Shown here piece after piece: positions 7,615 to 15,367 of a stretch of 64,000 nt of DNA. The position numbers were made by a program, and so were the translations under genes. How positions within the stretch are numbered: position 1 is the stretch's first letter; each line of letters begins with the position of its first letter. The notes below the pieces were generated by a model. It ran no database searches and was not told the DNA's origin. It saw only the letters and a list, made by a program, of their open reading frames with translations. This stretch comes from JAFLCM01 sp046154665 (lineage in GTDB: Bacteria > Planctomycetota > Phycisphaerae > Phycisphaerales > UBA1924): the NCBI GenBank assembly GCA_046154665.1, contig JBJXFG010000108.1, forward strand, positions 1-64,000. The letters are read 5' to 3'.

Positions 7615-7704
7615 TTCGCCGCATACTGCCGCTCCGTTGACTTGCGGCGTTGGTCCTTTGTCTTTCTGATGCCCAGTGCCCAGTCCCCAGTGCGTTTCAC
7701 TCCA

Positions 7705-8025
7705 ATGATCGACGAAACCACACTCGCCCCCATGGTCCAGTTCGGCGTCGCCGGCCTCATGGCCTGGATGTGGACCAGCGAACGCCGCGCGTCGCAGGAA
7801 CGCGAGCGCCAGCTCACCGAGAGCCACGAGCGCCTGATGGAGCAGCGCACCCAGCTCAGCGCCCTGCTCGACGCCATCACCCAGGCCACCCGCGCCGTGA
7901 CCGCGCTGGAAGCCTCACAACGTGCCATCGTCTCGGCCCTGCGTGCCCTCGGCGCCGACCCGAAGCACGCGCCGCGCGACGCGGATGAGGCCGCGACAAC
8001 ACGATCCCGTCACGAGGCGGCGTGA
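7705..8025 (+). CDS. small membrane protein with coiled coil
   Basis: 106 residues starting MIDETTLAPMVQFG. One hydrophobic segment (about 8-22, VQFGVAGLMAWMW) is followed by a charged helix likely to form a coiled coil (ERRASQERERQLTESHERLM and onward to about residue 85) and a polar tail. One-pass membrane proteins of this size in phage clusters are often holin or spanin-like, but there is no lysin next to it. I leave the function open. The ATG follows a C-rich leader (CAGTGCCCAGTCCCCAGTGC). Confidence 0.65.
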   Translation: MIDETTLAPMVQFGVAGLMAWMWTSERRASQERERQLTESHERLMEQRTQLSALLDAITQATRAVTALEASQRAIVSALRALGADPKHAPRDADEAATTRSRHEAA

Positions 8026-8363
8026 CCAGACCCGACCTGATCGCCACGGTCTGGACACACGGATCTCTGTGGCCAAACCCATGCACAGGACCGATGAAGT
8101 ACTCTTTCATCGTCAACTAGCCGTCGGGGATCAGGTGCGCACCGCCGACAGTGTTAGTACACACTAACGCAAGATAAACTTTCGTAGTACACCGCAACTT
8201 GATAGCCCGACTTGGGAGGAGTACCATTTTAGTTCGCGCGAGCGGACGCCCGGACACGGATCAACGTCCGGCTTGAGAACAACCGCTTCGGCGTAGGCCC
8301 GAAAACAACGGAAGTCGGGGCCTATACCAGGAACGAAACGCGATTGATTCGTATGCTGCGTGA
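8026..8363. other. intergenic region upstream of TAC operon
   Basis: 338 bp without a gene. GTTAG-TACACA-CTAAC at 8153-8168 is a short perfect inverted repeat that could be an operator for the operon downstream. The stretch is less GC-rich than its surroundings. I see no clear promoter hexamers. Confidence 0.5.
8153..8168. promoter_or_regulatory. candidate operator palindrome for TAC operon
   Basis: GTTAG and CTAAC flank a 6-bp spacer about 195 bp before the toxin-like gene. TA operons are usually autoregulated through such palindromes, but the visible antitoxin lacks an obvious helix-turn-helix, so this is tentative. Confidence 0.35.
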
Positions 8364-8714
8364 ATGCCGCCACTGGGCGATCCAGAACGACCGATCTTTC
8401 TCGCCGCGCTCTCGGAATGGAAGAGCGCCGGCGGGATTGTTTGGGAGCCCGCCGCGGCCGAGTGGGTCCGACTCCATCTCAAGCACACGCAGCGTGACCT
8501 GGGCGAGAAACTGTTCGAGTACGCGAAGTCGGGCGGTCAGATCAGCAAGGTTCGAGAGACCCGAGAGAACTGGCGTGACCTTCACGAGTTTCATTACGAC
8601 ATCGTTCTTCCCTTTGAAAAGCGGCGTGTGTATGTGGAGATGCGTCTAATCAGTGACAGCCGAGTCAACCCGCCGCACATCCACATCGTCAACGTCCACT
8701 GGTCAGCATCTTAG
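8364..8714 (+). CDS. putative toxin of toxin-antitoxin-chaperone module
   Basis: 116 residues starting MPPLGDPERPIFLAALSEWK. It is a compact alpha/beta protein with GGQISKVRETRENW, HEFHYDIVLPF and RVYVEMRLISD segments and ends in HIHIVNVHWS. It lies 13 bp before a YgiT-type zinc-finger protein and a SecB-like chaperone, the position occupied by the toxin in HigBA-SecB and MqsRA-SecB type modules. The several His, Arg and Glu residues in the last third could form an RNase site of the RelE/MqsR kind, but I do not recognise the family. Toxin identity is inferred from context. Confidence 0.6.
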   Translation: MPPLGDPERPIFLAALSEWKSAGGIVWEPAAAEWVRLHLKHTQRDLGEKLFEYAKSGGQISKVRETRENWRDLHEFHYDIVLPFEKRRVYVEMRLISDSRVNPPHIHIVNVHWSAS

Positions 8715-8727
8715 ACATCGCAAAAAC

Positions 8728-9114
8728 ATGTCCGAACCCACCAAGAACCCGAAGACGAAGTGCACCAACTGCCGCGATGGTTACGCATACGACGCGACCG
8801 TCAATCGAGCAGTGACCGTCCTGACCCACGGATCACCGCGGGTCATCCAGATTGCCGATCTCCCTGTCCTGCTGTGTGACAACTGCGGATCGGTCTACTT
8901 CGACAATCGAACCGATTCACAGATCGAGTCGGCGGCCCAAGCCGAGATCGCGGCGTGGAGCGCCGCCATCCAGCCGATGAACTGGACGCGCAGAACGGCG
9001 CTCGAGATGAACGAAGTGCGCGCGGTACAGTTGGTCCCCGCTTCGAGTTGTCCGCCAGTCGGCGACACGCCCCCTGCTTCGGGTCCAAACAAGAACTACG
9101 CTCTCGCCGCATGA
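8728..9114 (+). CDS. YgiT/MqsA-type zinc-finger antitoxin
   Basis: 128 residues. Two CxxC pairs at 12/15 and 50/53, the second within LPVLLCDNCGSVYFD, form the zinc-binding domain known from MqsA/YgiT antitoxins; SQIESAAQAEI follows as in that family. There is no clear helix-turn-helix after it. Instead a 50-residue Pro/Ala-rich tail (about 79-128) follows, which could be a chaperone-addiction segment of the sort that makes an antitoxin depend on SecB. Its stop overlaps the SecB-like start (ATGA), so the two are translationally coupled. Confidence 0.75.
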   Translation: MSEPTKNPKTKCTNCRDGYAYDATVNRAVTVLTHGSPRVIQIADLPVLLCDNCGSVYFDNRTDSQIESAAQAEIAAWSAAIQPMNWTRRTALEMNEVRAVQLVPASSCPPVGDTPPASGPNKNYALAA

Positions 9115-9629
9115 GTCCGAATGCACCGAAGCCCCCGCCGGACCTGCGGACGGAAGTCCTCCGATTGGCGCAGCGTGTCCGTGGCATCGACGAGATCGTA
9201 CAAGTCGCCGGGTCGTTTCGCGCCGACCGAAAGCTCGCGAAAGGGACGCTCGACGTGGGCGAACTGATGTTGCCTGCGGAGTTTGATCAGGACGGTGATC
9301 GACTCGCCGTGACCCAGAGCTTCGGCTTGCGGATGAGCCCTCACCCAGCCAGTGAAGGTTCCGAGGCAGCGCCGGTTCTCGAGGTACTTGCGACCTACCG
9401 GATCGTTTACCGGCTGGACAACGCGGCGGCGGCACCGGTGCCGGTGCTCCTTCAGTTCGCGTCCGTTAACGCTCGGTTCAACCTTACCGCGTACTGGCGT
9501 GAGTACTTGCACACGTGCTGCTGCCGGATCGGCGTTCCCCCGATGGTTGTCCCGCCGTTCAACGCCGCCGCGGCCATCGACGCGCTCAAGGGCTTGTCGG
9601 TCGGTTCAGAGAGCGCGTCTTCGAGCTGA
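9111..9629 (+). CDS. SecB-like chaperone of TAC module
   Basis: 172 residues starting MSPNAPKPPPDLRTEV. The second half matches the SecB fold pattern: strand EVLATYRIVYRLD, then FASVNARFNLTAYWREYLHT and CRIGVPPMVVPPFN, corresponding to the E. coli SecB stretch ending in the LAPVNF-type motif. Chromosomal SecB is an export chaperone; solitary SecB-like proteins coupled to TA pairs protect the antitoxin instead. The ATGA overlap with the zinc-finger gene and the absence of sec genes nearby favour the TAC role. Three consecutive cysteines (136-138) are unusual. Confidence 0.8.
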   Translation: MSPNAPKPPPDLRTEVLRLAQRVRGIDEIVQVAGSFRADRKLAKGTLDVGELMLPAEFDQDGDRLAVTQSFGLRMSPHPASEGSEAAPVLEVLATYRIVYRLDNAAAAPVPVLLQFASVNARFNLTAYWREYLHTCCCRIGVPPMVVPPFNAAAAIDALKGLSVGSESASSS

Positions 9630-9830
9630 CCGTTTGCTCGCGAGACTTCGCTCAGCGGCATGAAACCGGCGTCGAGTGAGGCTGGCACACGCCTGCTGTA
9701 AGAACAACGAAAGCGCGGCCCCTGGAACCCGGAGCCGTGCGAAGTCAATCCCGTTTCTGTTGGAAGTGACGACCGAGCCGCGCCTCGTCATGGAGGCATG
9801 CATGCGGTCGGCCTCAGTAAAAGCGTGTTC

Positions 9831-10559
9831 TTACCGACGCCGCCGCAGCATCGCGCCCGCGCCCACCAGCACCACGCCCGCCGCCCCAGGAGCGGGCACG
9901 CGGGTCAGTGTCACGTTGTCGATCGACACGTCAAAGTCCGTGAAACCGAAGAAGAAACCAGGGATCAGCGTCGAGATCGCCACCGTGTCCACGCCCGCGA
10001 GCACATCGCGGAACGTCACGCCCGGCGGCAGGCGCGGCTCGAATGTGTTGGGGTCTTCGTCGCCGTACCCGCCCCAGCCCGCCGGCAGCGTCAGCGAGTT
10101 CGTGTCGGCGATGTTCACGCTCCACGTCGTCCAATCAAGCCCAGACGAGATCACGCCCAGTTCGTACCACACGCTCACCCAGGGGTACGGCGTGCCCTGG
10201 GCCAGCGCCGAGTTGCGGAACTCGACCATCACGGAGCGCGACACCGGCTGGAAGAAGAACTCCACCTGGCGCGCCTTGATGTCGACGCTGAACTCGAGCG
10301 CCGAGTCGGTCGTGAAGTTGCCGATGAACGCCGGGTTCGTCGAGTTGATGAAGTCGATCCCGAAGTTGTTGAACTGGGTTCGGTACGAGGCCGCGGGGTT
10401 GCCGTCGGACCCGTCGATGAACGACGCGCCGCCAGGGCCCTGCGGGCCCTCCCAGCCCTCTTGCCCGTTGTCAAAGGTGACCACCGCGGCGTTGGCGGCG
10501 GCGGCAAACAGAACGGCGGCGGTCAGCGCCCCCACGGCGGTGAAACGATTGCGGATCAT
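9831..10559 (-). CDS. secreted protein with C-terminal sorting tail
   Basis: 242 residues. The signal peptide MIRNRFTAVGALTAAVLFAA ends near AAANA. The body is beta-rich and lectin-like (VTFDNGQEGWEG, SALEFSVDIKAR, FDVSIDNVTLTRV), a pattern of one-domain planctomycete surface proteins. It ends VPAPGAAGVVLVGAGAMLRRRR: a short motif, a hydrophobic segment and an Arg cluster, as in PEP-CTERM-like sorting signals, so it is probably processed and attached to the envelope. The start is supported by CTGGAG eight bases upstream. No biochemical role can be assigned. Confidence 0.8.
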   Translation of the reverse strand: MIRNRFTAVGALTAAVLFAAAANAAVVTFDNGQEGWEGPQGPGGASFIDGSDGNPAASYRTQFNNFGIDFINSTNPAFIGNFTTDSALEFSVDIKARQVEFFFQPVSRSVMVEFRNSALAQGTPYPWVSVWYELGVISSGLDWTTWSVNIADTNSLTLPAGWGGYGDEDPNTFEPRLPPGVTFRDVLAGVDTVAISTLIPGFFFGFTDFDVSIDNVTLTRVPAPGAAGVVLVGAGAMLRRRR

Positions 10560-11096
10560 GACGTGCTCCAGAACTCGGACTCGGTCCACCCGAGGCCCCG
10601 CGCGTCGCACACGACGCGGAAGCTCGCCGGGCATCTTGCTCGTGCACGCCGGAACACCCGACGCGCTTCATTCCCCACTCCACTCCACTTCACTTCACTC
10701 AAAGCCCCACAACTCCACTTGCAGTCTCGCGCTTCCACGAATCTCAGGGCGATCCTGTTTGAGAACTTCCTATGCGGCCCACGCGAACCGTTATTCGACC
10801 CGGACGAAAGGTCCGGCGTCCAAAGGCACGGGTTCCGCCGGGCATTCCGGCGGCCTTTCCGGGGCGCTTCGGGCGGCACGTCGGTCGGACGCGGAACCTC
10901 GGCGGGGCCGACCGGTGATGCCGGAACGGCCCAGCCGACCCACATTTAGACTACCTCATTGGGACAACCAGTCAAGAAGTTTCCGGGAAACTTCCCAGAA
11001 TCTTTCTAGGAGCTCTCGACAACGGGCCGTTCCCGCGTCATGCTTCACTGTCTCCACGCTCTCACAGCCCAGCCCCCGCCCGCTCCCCTTAGCGTT
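10560..11096. other. divergent intergenic region with GC hairpins
   Basis: 537 bp between divergent genes. From 10801 to 10900 several hairpins follow each other: CGGAC/GTCCG (10801-10814), CCGCCGG/CCGGCGG (10835-10853) and GTCGG/CCGAC. The part from 10930 to 11090 is less GC-rich and may hold the promoter of the + strand gene. No ORF or known RNA is recognised. Confidence 0.45.
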
Positions 11097-12347
11097 ATGA
11101 CCCAGATGCAAGCCGAACAACTTGGACGAGGCGACTCGACCCGGCTTGAGGCGCGCATCGGGCAGACCGGGGATGACCTGCTGTCATCATTCGGGGCGGC
11201 GTTGGAAGCGCTGCCCGCGCGGCCCAACGGGCCGCAGGCGCTGGCGGCTCGGCTCGGCATCGACAAGGTGTTGGCGAGCCGGCTGCTCAAGGCGGTGCGG
11301 GCGAGTGATTCCGTGTCGGCGGTGCATCGGATGCCGGGGCCTGAGCCGCTGCGGCGGGTGCTTGCGGGGTTGGAGGCGCAGGGGGTGCCGGGGACGGTGA
11401 TCGCCGGGGCGCGCGGGGCGGTGGACCGGTTCGAGTCGCTCATCCGGCACGAAGTGGGGGACCGGGCGGCCCTCGACGCGATCGTCAGCGCGTGGGTGCC
11501 AGAGGCGCGACGCGAGTTCGAGCTGCGCCGAAAGCAGGCGGCCTTCCGCGCGATGAGCCAGCTCAAGGGGGCCGAGGCCCGCGCCATCATGGCCACCGTC
11601 ATGCTGCACCCGTCGCCCGACGGCGAACATTTGGATGTGCTGTGGCTCAACGGGCTGATCGGCCTGCAGCGCTTGCGCCCCGGCGCGGGTGTGAAGATCA
11701 CCACGCGGAGGATGAGCCGGGATCGCGGCGAGCGCATGCCGCGGACGCTGGACGGGGCGCCGGTGAACGACCTGGAAAGCCTGCTACTGAAGGACTATTG
11801 CACGGCCCCCGCCGATGGACCGTTGCCCGCGTTGCGGGTGCATCATTCGGATGAAGTGGTGCACTATTCGCTGGGCGGCGACGGTTTCGGCCCGGGGTCG
11901 GCGATCGATTTCGTGTTCGCCGAGCTGAGCGTGGCCGAGCTGAAGCGGTACCGCGCCACGGGCTCGACGCGGAAGAGCTACGTTTTCGCCGAGACGAGCG
12001 TGCCGGCGGCGATCATGCAGTTCGACGCGCTGGTTCACCGCGACGTGCTGTCGGCGGGGCGGACGCCGACGCTGCGGGTGTACGACACGGCGTTCGAGGG
12101 CGTGGCCGGCGCCAACGACGCGGCGCGGGATATCGACATCCTCGACTTGAACGAGACGATCGAGCCGATGGGCACGGGGCTGGCGCGGTGCCGATCGGCC
12201 GACGTGCCGCGCTACGCCGAGCTGCTGCGCACGGCGTGCATGAAGATGGGCTGGGACGAGTCGGCGTTCCGCGGGTACCGGTCGCGGATCGACTACCCGG
12301 TGTACGGGTCGCAGGTGACGATGTTGTTTGAGGCGGAGGAGCGATAG
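11097..12347 (+). CDS. putative transcriptional regulator, planctomycete type
   Basis: 416 residues. An N-terminal helical region contains GPQALAARLGIDKVLASRLL, which looks like a helix-turn-helix (about 46-66). The remaining 300 residues form an alpha/beta domain with no motif I can place. No signal peptide or membrane segment is present. The start was set at the ATG beginning MTQMQAEQLG, which follows a C-rich leader. DNA binding is an inference from the HTH-like pattern only. Confidence 0.7.
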   Translation: MTQMQAEQLGRGDSTRLEARIGQTGDDLLSSFGAALEALPARPNGPQALAARLGIDKVLASRLLKAVRASDSVSAVHRMPGPEPLRRVLAGLEAQGVPGTVIAGARGAVDRFESLIRHEVGDRAALDAIVSAWVPEARREFELRRKQAAFRAMSQLKGAEARAIMATVMLHPSPDGEHLDVLWLNGLIGLQRLRPGAGVKITTRRMSRDRGERMPRTLDGAPVNDLESLLLKDYCTAPADGPLPALRVHHSDEVVHYSLGGDGFGPGSAIDFVFAELSVAELKRYRATGSTRKSYVFAETSVPAAIMQFDALVHRDVLSAGRTPTLRVYDTAFEGVAGANDAARDIDILDLNETIEPMGTGLARCRSADVPRYAELLRTACMKMGWDESAFRGYRSRIDYPVYGSQVTMLFEAEER

Positions 12348-12572
12348 GTTCGCCGCTGATCTCGGATCCACGTTCATCAAGCGGCGAGAGAGCTCGACTT
12401 GCAGGGTGCGAATGCAGAGCGCCTTCCAAACAGACGCCGATCAAAGATGTAGCGGGTTGCCCGCGGGCCGGAACCGGGCTATCCTCTCGACCCCCCTTTC
12501 CCCAGGCCGGGCCGTCGCGGGCAAGCGATTGAGGCTTTGGGGTGTTTCCCTTTTCCTCGGAGCATCGTCGTC

Positions 12573-12848
12573 ATGTCCAACGTGTGCCATTTCACAGGGA
12601 AGAAACCCGCGTTCGGGAACAACGTTGTCCGCAGCGGCGCGGCCGTCAAGTCGGGCGGCTTCGGCCTCAAGACTTCGGGCATCTCGCGCCGGCGGTTCAA
12701 TCCGAACATCAAGGTGGTCACGGCGGTGATCGACGGCGTGGCGCAGCGCGTCCGCGTGTCGACGACCGCCATCCGCTCGGGCCTGGTCATCAAGCCGCTG
12801 AAGCGCAAGTATGGGTACACCGCCAAGCAGAAGGCTTTGGGGCATTGA
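12573..12848 (+). CDS. rpmB: 50S ribosomal protein L28
   Basis: 91 residues starting MSNVCHFTGKKPAFGNNV, the typical L28 start with a CxxTGKKP-like motif and a following basic HRR-type region (RRRFNPNIKVVTAVIDG). It is a component of the large ribosomal subunit. It stands alone here, without rpmG. An intrinsic terminator at 12934-12964 follows it, after an octamer array. Confidence 0.95.
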   Translation: MSNVCHFTGKKPAFGNNVVRSGAAVKSGGFGLKTSGISRRRFNPNIKVVTAVIDGVAQRVRVSTTAIRSGLVIKPLKRKYGYTAKQKALGH

Positions 12849-12855
12849 TTCGGAA

Positions 12856-12920
12856 GGCATCTAGGCATCGAGGCATCGAGGCATCGAGGCATCGAGGCAT
12901 CGAGGCATCGAGGCATCGAG
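12856..12920 (+). repeat. 8-bp tandem array (GGCATCGA)8
   Basis: One variant unit and seven perfect GGCATCGA units follow the rpmB stop without spacers. It is the clearest downstream (G-rich) array in the window; related arrays follow the genes ending at 33109 and 62244. Confidence 0.95.
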
Positions 12921-12933
12921 TGTGAACCAGATG

Positions 12934-12964
12934 AGCCCACGGGAGTAGCCCGTGGGTTTTTTTA
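12934..12964 (+). terminator. rpmB terminator
   Basis: AGCCCACGGG and CCCGTGGG form a stem with an AGTAG loop, followed by seven T. It lies between convergent genes and directly precedes the stop of the - strand serine hydrolase. Confidence 0.9.
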
Positions 12965-14176
12965 TTCCGCGAGCCCCAGCGCCGTCTCGATGATTTCGAC
13001 GCAGGCCTTTTCGCCGTCGCCTGAGTTGGTCATGGCGACGGCTCCGATCTTTCGCTCCGGGATGATGACCATCAGTGCGAAGAAGGTGCCGGCGCTGCCG
13101 TTGTGCCAGTGGCGCTGCTTGCCCTTGATGGTGTTGATGGCCCATCCGGCGGCGTAGCCGTCGACGGGGTCGTGGAGCTCGGCGATGGTGTGGGGCTTGA
13201 GGAACAGCGGGCGGCTGCGCGTGCCCGCGGGCGAGGCCTTCTCGTTTTCGAGCAGTGCGTCGAGGTGGGCCTGGGCGAAGGCGGCGAGTTCTTCGATGGT
13301 GCAGTGGATGTCGCCGGCGGGGGCGAGGACGGGGTCGAGCTTGTAGTCGGGGTCAAAGTCTTGTGGCCTGACGCCGAGGATGCCGGGGAGGTGCCCGCGG
13401 GGTTCGTCGCGGCGCGTGGGGTTCGCCGGCCAGCCGAGCCCGGCGTGGGTGAGGGCGAGCTTGCCGAAGATGTGGTCTTGGAGCAGGGTTTCGTAGGGTT
13501 TGTCGGCGACGCGCTCGGCGATCGCCGCCGCCACCGTGAAGCTGGCGTTTGAATAGAACTGCTTGGTATCCGGCGGCATCACGGGCTCGAGCGAGAGCAG
13601 CTTGGCGACGAAGGCGGCGCGCTGCTCGCGCACGCCCGCACCGGGCAGCCCCTTGAGCATCTCAAAGTCGGGCGAGTTGCCGGCGGTGAACGCCGCCAGC
13701 CCGGCGCGGTGGCGCAGCAACTGGCGGAGGGTGACCTTCTTGAGATCGGCGTGCATCTGCTGGGCGGCGTCGGGCAGGGCCTCGGCGAGCGTGGTCTCCC
13801 AATCAAGCTTGCCCTGATCAACGAGCGCGCCGATGACGGACGAGGTGAAGGCTTTGGTACACGAGCCGATGTGCCAGCGGTCGGCGGTGGTGACGCTGTC
13901 GGGCTCGCCGCGGGCGCGGAGGCCAGAGGCGGCGCGGGCGACGATCTCTTCGCGGTTGAACAGCGCGACCGCGAGCGCCGGGACCTTTTGCTTCACGAGC
14001 AGCGGCGTGAGCGCGCCCTTGAGCTGGTCGTCGAGCGTGGGGGCGAGGGCTTTGGGTGCCGCGGGCTTGGTGGTGGGGGGCGCGAAGGGGTTGGTGGAGG
14101 AAGGATCGGGGACTTTGCCCTGGGCGAAGGCGTTGGCGGCGAGTGCGAGCGAGAAGAGCGTGATGCGGCGGATCAT
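12962..14176 (-). CDS. serine beta-lactamase-like hydrolase (family S12)
   Basis: 404 residues. The signal peptide MIRRITLFSLALAANAFAQG indicates export; a Pro/Thr-rich linker (21-47) follows. The three active-site motifs of class C/S12 serine hydrolases are present: SxxK as SCTK at 105-108, YxN as YSN at 208-210 and a KTG-equivalent HNGSAGT near the C-terminus. The last box starts with His, which favours an esterase/peptidase-type paralogue over a true beta-lactamase. It probably acts in the periplasm on peptidoglycan-like peptides or esters. The start was chosen at the signal peptide. The stop sits next to the T tract of the rpmB terminator. Confidence 0.88.
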   Translation of the reverse strand: MIRRITLFSLALAANAFAQGKVPDPSSTNPFAPPTTKPAAPKALAPTLDDQLKGALTPLLVKQKVPALAVALFNREEIVARAASGLRARGEPDSVTTADRWHIGSCTKAFTSSVIGALVDQGKLDWETTLAEALPDAAQQMHADLKKVTLRQLLRHRAGLAAFTAGNSPDFEMLKGLPGAGVREQRAAFVAKLLSLEPVMPPDTKQFYSNASFTVAAAIAERVADKPYETLLQDHIFGKLALTHAGLGWPANPTRRDEPRGHLPGILGVRPQDFDPDYKLDPVLAPAGDIHCTIEELAAFAQAHLDALLENEKASPAGTRSRPLFLKPHTIAELHDPVDGYAAGWAINTIKGKQRHWHNGSAGTFFALMVIIPERKIGAVAMTNSGDGEKACVEIIETALGLAE

Positions 14177-14298
14177 GCGGTGATGGTAGGAAAACGGGCG
14201 GCGCGGTGGTCGCGTCGCCCGTTGGGGGTTGATTGAGGATGGGGCGGGTTGGCCCGCTTCGCGGGCGGTCGGCTCGGAGCGCCGACGTACCTGCGGCG

Positions 14299-15138
14299 TC
14301 ACTCGCGGCGGAGGTGGGTCTCGGTGGCGGAGATGACTTCGAGGCCCATATCGGCGTTGGTCATTTCCATGGCTTGGACGGTCTTGAGTTCGACCAGCGA
14401 GCCGTCGGTCATGCTCCAGCGGATGTCGCCTTTGGTGCCGGATTCCTTGAGTTCCATGCCGGGAGGGGTCTGGCCTTCCTTGAATGCGAGCGTGGCGGCG
14501 ATGGCGATGGTGGCGACGTCGTCTTTCACTTCTGAGAGGGTCATCTTGGACTTGGATTCGAGCGCGACGCCGGAGCGGCCGCCGACAGGGTCGTTGCGTT
14601 CCCAGGTTTCGCCGATGGCGGCGAGGGTTTCGCCGGGCTTGATCTGGAAGAGCGGGCCGAACTTGATCTTGAGTGCGTCGGCCGAGTCGCTGGAGAGCAC
14701 GGTCTCGGGGGGCTTGACGGCGGTGATGTCGCCGTTGAGCGCGACGGTGAAGACGTAGGGCTGGCCGACCATCTGGCGGAACTGGAGGGCGAGCATGTTG
14801 CCAGCGTCTTTGTCGGCGGGCTGGTCGGAATCGAAAGTCAGCTTGTCGCCGCCCATGGGCGGCGTGACCTCGGCGACCACGCGGGTGATGGTGAGTTCGA
14901 TGGTGGCCGAGGTCTCATCGACGGCGGTGACCTTGCGGGTGAGGTGGAGGGTCTGGTTCTGCTCGGCCTTGCGGGCGTTCTCGCCTTGCTTCAGGTTGCC
15001 GTTGGTCTTTTCGTCGAGGACCCACTTGGTCTCGTTGTCTTTGGCGAACTTGGGCTTGAGGTCGACTTTGTCGGCGGCGAAGCACGCCGAGGCGATCGAG
15101 AGGGCGGAGAGAGCGACGAGTCGGCGGAGGGGTTTCAT
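14299..15138 (-). CDS. secreted hypothetical protein
   Basis: 279 residues with the signal peptide MKPLRRLVALSALSIASACF, cleaved near CFA-ADK. The mature part alternates strands (TLHLTRKVTAVDE, SATIELTITRVVAEV) and has a GETLAAIGETWERND loop, resembling the DUF6263-type secreted proteins of planctomycetes. No catalytic motif is seen. It probably shares no operon with the hydrolase downstream, since a 122-bp repeat-bearing gap lies between them. Confidence 0.75.
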   Translation of the reverse strand: MKPLRRLVALSALSIASACFAADKVDLKPKFAKDNETKWVLDEKTNGNLKQGENARKAEQNQTLHLTRKVTAVDETSATIELTITRVVAEVTPPMGGDKLTFDSDQPADKDAGNMLALQFRQMVGQPYVFTVALNGDITAVKPPETVLSSDSADALKIKFGPLFQIKPGETLAAIGETWERNDPVGGRSGVALESKSKMTLSEVKDDVATIAIAATLAFKEGQTPPGMELKESGTKGDIRWSMTDGSLVELKTVQAMEMTNADMGLEVISATETHLRRE

Positions 15139-15190
15139 GCGGAGCTTCTCGGGGGTTGTGGGGGAAAAGGGAGTGTAGGGGGCGGGTGGC

Positions 15191-15336
15191 GAAGTGGTCT
15201 AGTGGTCGAGTGGTCGAGTGCGTGAAAGGCCGACGGTCGCACGCACCGAGCGGGCTCTGGCGTGGCACGAGCGGCCGCAAGATCACCCGCGATCTTGACA
15301 ACCGACCTCTTGACCTTTTCACCATTTGACCACTTG
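15191..15336. repeat. foldback octamer element
   Basis: GAAGTGGTCTAGTGGTCGAG (15191-15210) and TTTGACCACTTG (15325-15336) are inverted versions of the same 8-bp word and flank the gap between two - strand genes. Read on the gene strand, the C-rich arm is next to the start at 15138 and the G-rich arm follows astB. Confidence 0.7.
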
Positions 15337-15367
15337 CTTACCCCGCTACCCCACCGCACTCAGCCCC

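Larger units (their letters stand above)
80..8025 (+). mobile_element. defective prophage (remnant)
   Basis: A co-directional run of small genes with phage character: DUF5131 (Gp37/Gp68), a HExxH peptidase, a beta-class DNA methyltransferase, an SU10-type major capsid protein, three small structural-type proteins and a protein with one membrane segment plus coiled coil. There is no terminase, portal, tape measure, lysin or integrase, and the capsid gene has lost its N-terminus, so the element looks dead. The left end runs off the contig. I see no attachment site or tRNA at the right end, so the boundaries are approximate. Confidence 0.7.

Noticed and set aside
8344..8649. Alternative frame over the toxin-like gene
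   Set aside because: It lacks coherent structure, and the 8364 frame has the proper spacing to the antitoxin gene.
12856..12920. CRISPR array
   Set aside because: Units are 8 bp and directly adjacent with no spacers; no cas genes are present.
12962..14176. True class C beta-lactamase (resistance gene)
   Set aside because: The third motif is HNG rather than KTG and the protein is a general S12-type hydrolase by pattern; resistance cannot be claimed.
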